Shown here: piece after piece, positions 5,221-6,906 of the stretch | How positions within the stretch are numbered: the first letter of the stretch is position 1 | How the letters are laid out: each line of letters starts with the position of its first letter | From: Solobacterium sp. | Lineage (GTDB): Bacteria > Bacillota_I > Bacilli_A > Erysipelotrichales > Erysipelotrichaceae | Direction: 5' to 3' | DNA length: 6,906 bases | Assembly: GCA_016284975.1 (NCBI GenBank) | Contig: JAEEPV010000067.1 | Coordinates: 1 to 6,906, forward strand | Notes under the pieces: model-generated | The model's database searches: none | Seen by the model: the letters and a program-made list of their open reading frames with translations, nothing else | Told to the model about the DNA's origin: nothing | Program-made: the position numbers and the translations under genes

Positions 5221-5411
5221 CGCATCCTTTGACACAGATCATTTCTGTGGTATCCGGAACATTACAGTTTACGATCAGTGATAAAACAGGAACTGTCCAT
5301 GCAGACAATATGAAGCTGATAGAAGACGTTATTATGCATGTATGACTCTTCCTTGAAGCAAGCATATTGCTGGATATCTTAACACCGATGCGGGAAGATT
5401 ATTTGCGATAA
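5221..5411 (+). pseudogene. Decayed cupin-domain gene, C-terminal part, interrupted by TGA
   Basis: The frame reads PHPLTQIISVVSGTLQFTI, then TVHADNMKLIEDVIMHV, a TGA at 5343-5345, and after it in the same frame LFLEASILLDILTPMREDYL and TAA (5409-5411). This follows the small single-cupin pattern: HPHEQ-like first motif, VxSGxLxFTI strand, HAGDMxLI, a histidine eight residues on, and a LEDSVVLDIFxPxREDFL-like tail. The TGA replaces one residue without any gap in the alignment, so it is a nonsense mutation. Metal-ligand positions are also eroded (HPHEQ as HPLTQ, AGD as ADN), and the N-terminus is missing. A 66-codon reading frame (5145-5345) fuses Fic and cupin debris, but its start has no clear ribosome site. 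Small cupins bind metals and small ligands; no ligand can be assigned here. Confidence 0.65.
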
Positions 5412-5416
5412 GATAT

Positions 5417-5986
5417 ATGAACAAGTTATCTGATGAAATCACTCTGTACCATACCGGCTATGATGAAATCCGGAAGCCGGATGTGCATTACGGACGCGTG
5501 AATGCGGACTTCGGGCAGGGGTTTTATACCACTGTGGATTCAGATTTTTCATTGCGCTGGGCACGAGAGAAAAAAGGATCCGATACGATCGTAAATCAGT
5601 ATGTACTGCATTCGACCGGCCTTGCGATTCAGTATTTCAAGCGCAATCAACAATGGTTTGATTATATCTACAGCAATCGGAACCGCATGCCCGATCTGTA
5701 TCCGGATGCGGATGTCATTATCGGTCCGATTGCGAATGATACGATCTTTGATACGATGGGCGTTATCACAAGCGGAATGCTGAGCAGGGAAGATTCACTG
5801 AAACTGCTGCTGGCAGGACCGGAGTATTCTCAGATTGTATTAAAGAGCGAGAAAGCAGTATCGCAGCTGGACTGGATCTGTTCACGAGTTCTTTCCGGTG
5901 CTGAACTTGAGCAGTATAAACCTCTTGTGGCTGCTGAAGAAGAACGTTATCTGAAAGAATTTGCGGAAACCATGGAAAACCTGTAG
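5417..5986 (+). CDS. DUF3990 family protein, probable ADP-ribosyltransferase fold
   Basis: Seen: 189 residues. LYHTGY (10-15) with His12, then GRVNADFGQGFYTTVD (26-41) with Tyr37, VIIGPIANDTIFD (100-112), and SQIVLKSEKAVSQLDW (138-153) near the C-terminus. These are the sequential landmarks of DUF3990, and the H...FYTT...Q pattern parallels the H-Y-E ADP-ribosyltransferase superfamily. Family knowledge: DUF3990 proteins are ART-related and often sit in toxin-antitoxin-like pairs with small DUF3791 proteins. No DUF3791-like partner is visible on either side. Context: the ATG is five bases after the TAA of the cupin remnant and has no good ribosome site (only GGGAAG 19 bases upstream), suggesting it was once translated by coupling to that cupin and may now be poorly expressed. 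The reading frame itself is intact. Activity as an ART is inference. Confidence 0.8.
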   Translation: MNKLSDEITLYHTGYDEIRKPDVHYGRVNADFGQGFYTTVDSDFSLRWAREKKGSDTIVNQYVLHSTGLAIQYFKRNQQWFDYIYSNRNRMPDLYPDADVIIGPIANDTIFDTMGVITSGMLSREDSLKLLLAGPEYSQIVLKSEKAVSQLDWICSRVLSGAELEQYKPLVAAEEERYLKEFAETMENL

Positions 5987-6123
5987 TGCATGAACCTGTT
6001 TGAACCGGGCTCTGTAAGAAATGAGAACATCTTTTTATTGCGGCTGGAACAGTTCAGGCGGAATTGAAATACTGGCGATATTGGTTTCGGGCAAAACAAT
6101 AGGACCACCCGGTATGGGATGCT

Positions 6124-6139
6124 ATTCTGATAACAGAAT
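6124..6139. repeat. Short palindrome just upstream of the aldo/keto reductase ribosome site
   Basis: ATTCTG (6124-6129) and CAGAAT (6134-6139) are perfect 6-bp arms with an ATAA spacer, ending three bases before the GGAG. It could be an operator or a small leader stem-loop. No convincing promoter was found next to it. Confidence 0.3.
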
Positions 6140-6153
6140 GATGGAGAAAAACA

Positions 6154-6906
6154 ATGCAATACAGAACAGACAAAAATGGAAATAGGCTGTCCATCCTTGG
6201 GTTTGGATGTATGCGGTTTACCAAAAAGGGAAATGCAATTGATATCGACAAAGCGGAACGCGAGATCATGGCCGCATACAACAATGGCGTGAATTATTTC
6301 GATACGGCTTATGTATATCCAGGAAGTGAAGCTGCGATCGGTGAAATCTTTGAACGCAATCATATCCGGGACAAAATCAACATTGCGACAAAGCTGCCGC
6401 AGTATCTGATTTCCAGTGCAGCTGCGATTGACCGGTACTTTAATGAAGAACTTGCCCGTCTGCGTACGGATCATGTGGATTATTATCTGATGCATCACGT
6501 AACCGATGTTGCGATGTGGGAGAAACTGAAGGCAGTCGGAATTCTGGACTGGATCAAAGAGAAAAAAGAATCCGGTGCGATCCGGAATATCGGATTTTCC
6601 TATCATGGCAACACTGACAATTTCCTGAAAGTTCTGAATGACTATGACTGGGATATCTGCCAGATTCAGTACAACTATCTGGATGAAGTGACACAGGCCG
6701 GAAAAGACGGTCTCAAAGCAGCTTACGAAAAGGGAATTCCGGTTGTGATCATGGAGCCGCTGCGGGGCGGAAAGCTCGTGAACATGATGCCGGAAGGAGC
6801 GAAGAAAGCCATGGAAGCGAGCGGACATAACTGGAGTCCGGCAGAATGGGGTCTGCGCTGGCTTTACAATCAGCCGGAAGTAACGGTTGTTCTTTCTGGA
6901 ATGAAC
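6154..6906 (+). CDS. Aldo/keto reductase, N-terminal 251 residues (runs off the window end)
   Basis: Seen: the frame opens at ATG 6154, seven bases after GGAG (6143-6146), and stays open for 251 codons to the window end. LSILGFGCMRF (12-22) is the first barrel strand. The catalytic tetrad is visible as Asp50 and Tyr55 in FDTAYVYPGSE, Lys80 in ATKLP, and His114 in YYLMHH. GAIRNIGFSYHG, QIQYNYLD and VVIMEPLRGGKL are the later strand landmarks of the barrel and cofactor site. Family knowledge: NADP(H)-dependent carbonyl reduction in the cytosol. The PLRGGKL type in anaerobes is usually about 370-380 residues with a C-terminal 4Fe-4S ferredoxin-like domain, which would lie outside this window. 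The substrate cannot be stated. The 167-base gap after the DUF3990 gene suggests it need not belong to the same operon. Confidence 0.93.
   Translation, partial: MQYRTDKNGNRLSILGFGCMRFTKKGNAIDIDKAEREIMAAYNNGVNYFDTAYVYPGSEAAIGEIFERNHIRDKINIATKLPQYLISSAAAIDRYFNEELARLRTDHVDYYLMHHVTDVAMWEKLKAVGILDWIKEKKESGAIRNIGFSYHGNTDNFLKVLNDYDWDICQIQYNYLDEVTQAGKDGLKAAYEKGIPVVIMEPLRGGKLVNMMPEGAKKAMEASGHNWSPAEWGLRWLYNQPEVTVVLSGMN

Noticed and set aside
5947..6828. Long minus-strand open frame of 293 codons
   Set aside because: It lies antisense to the aldo/keto reductase, whose tetrad and ribosome site are clear; the antisense product has no recognisable domain and no good start signal.
1..6906. CRISPR array, tRNA, rRNA, insertion sequence or phage attachment site
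   Set aside because: No spaced direct repeats, tRNA or rRNA motifs, transposase frames or terminal repeats with target duplications were found by reading both strands.

Overview
This window looks like low-to-mid GC chromosomal DNA of a gut-type Firmicute (Bacillota, perhaps Erysipelotrichia or Clostridia). The pointers are AGGAGG-type ribosome sites, sigma-A-like promoters, a PadR/HAAS/DUF4097 module, a Fic_N-Fic protein typical of this phylum, and a GEMM (cyclic-di-GMP-I type) riboswitch with an intrinsic terminator. The exact taxon is an inference from style, not from a marker gene.

Layout, left to right. At 1-211 (minus) is the N-terminal end of a secreted protein that runs off the window. 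Its leader carries a c-di-GMP-I-like aptamer (288-350) and a terminator (230-266), with a plausible antiterminator pairing. Divergent from it, on the plus strand, lie a macrodomain ADP-ribose hydrolase (608-1135) and a family II (DHH) inorganic pyrophosphatase with an unusual N-terminal membrane anchor (1169-2296). They are 33 bases apart and probably form one operon. A bidirectional terminator (2296-2326) separates them from a convergent minus-strand operon. Read from its promoter at about 3885, that operon encodes an overlooked 50-residue peptide (3679-3831), a PadR repressor (3335-3673) and a HAAS-DUF4097 solenoid protein (2329-3348). A perfect inverted repeat lies over its -35 box.

Divergent from that operon is a Fic-domain protein (4024-5085) with its own palindrome around the -10 box. 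The catalytic histidine of its Fic motif is replaced by asparagine, while the N-terminal inhibitory motif is kept. Directly after it, 5106-5411 is a graveyard: a frameshifted piece of a second Fic active-site region joined to a decayed cupin interrupted by TGA. A DUF3990 protein, probably of the ADP-ribosyltransferase fold (5417-5986), follows five bases after the cupin remnant. The window closes with an aldo/keto reductase (6154-end, partial).

Taken together, the window mixes enzymes or relics of nucleotide-based protein modification: a macrodomain reader/eraser, a degenerate Fic AMPylase and a DUF3990 ART-like protein. Whether they act together is not shown by the sequence, since they sit in at least two transcription units separated by a convergent operon. 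The strongest leads are the His-to-Asn Fic protein with its duplicated relic, the membrane-anchored pyrophosphatase, and the small peptide ahead of padR.
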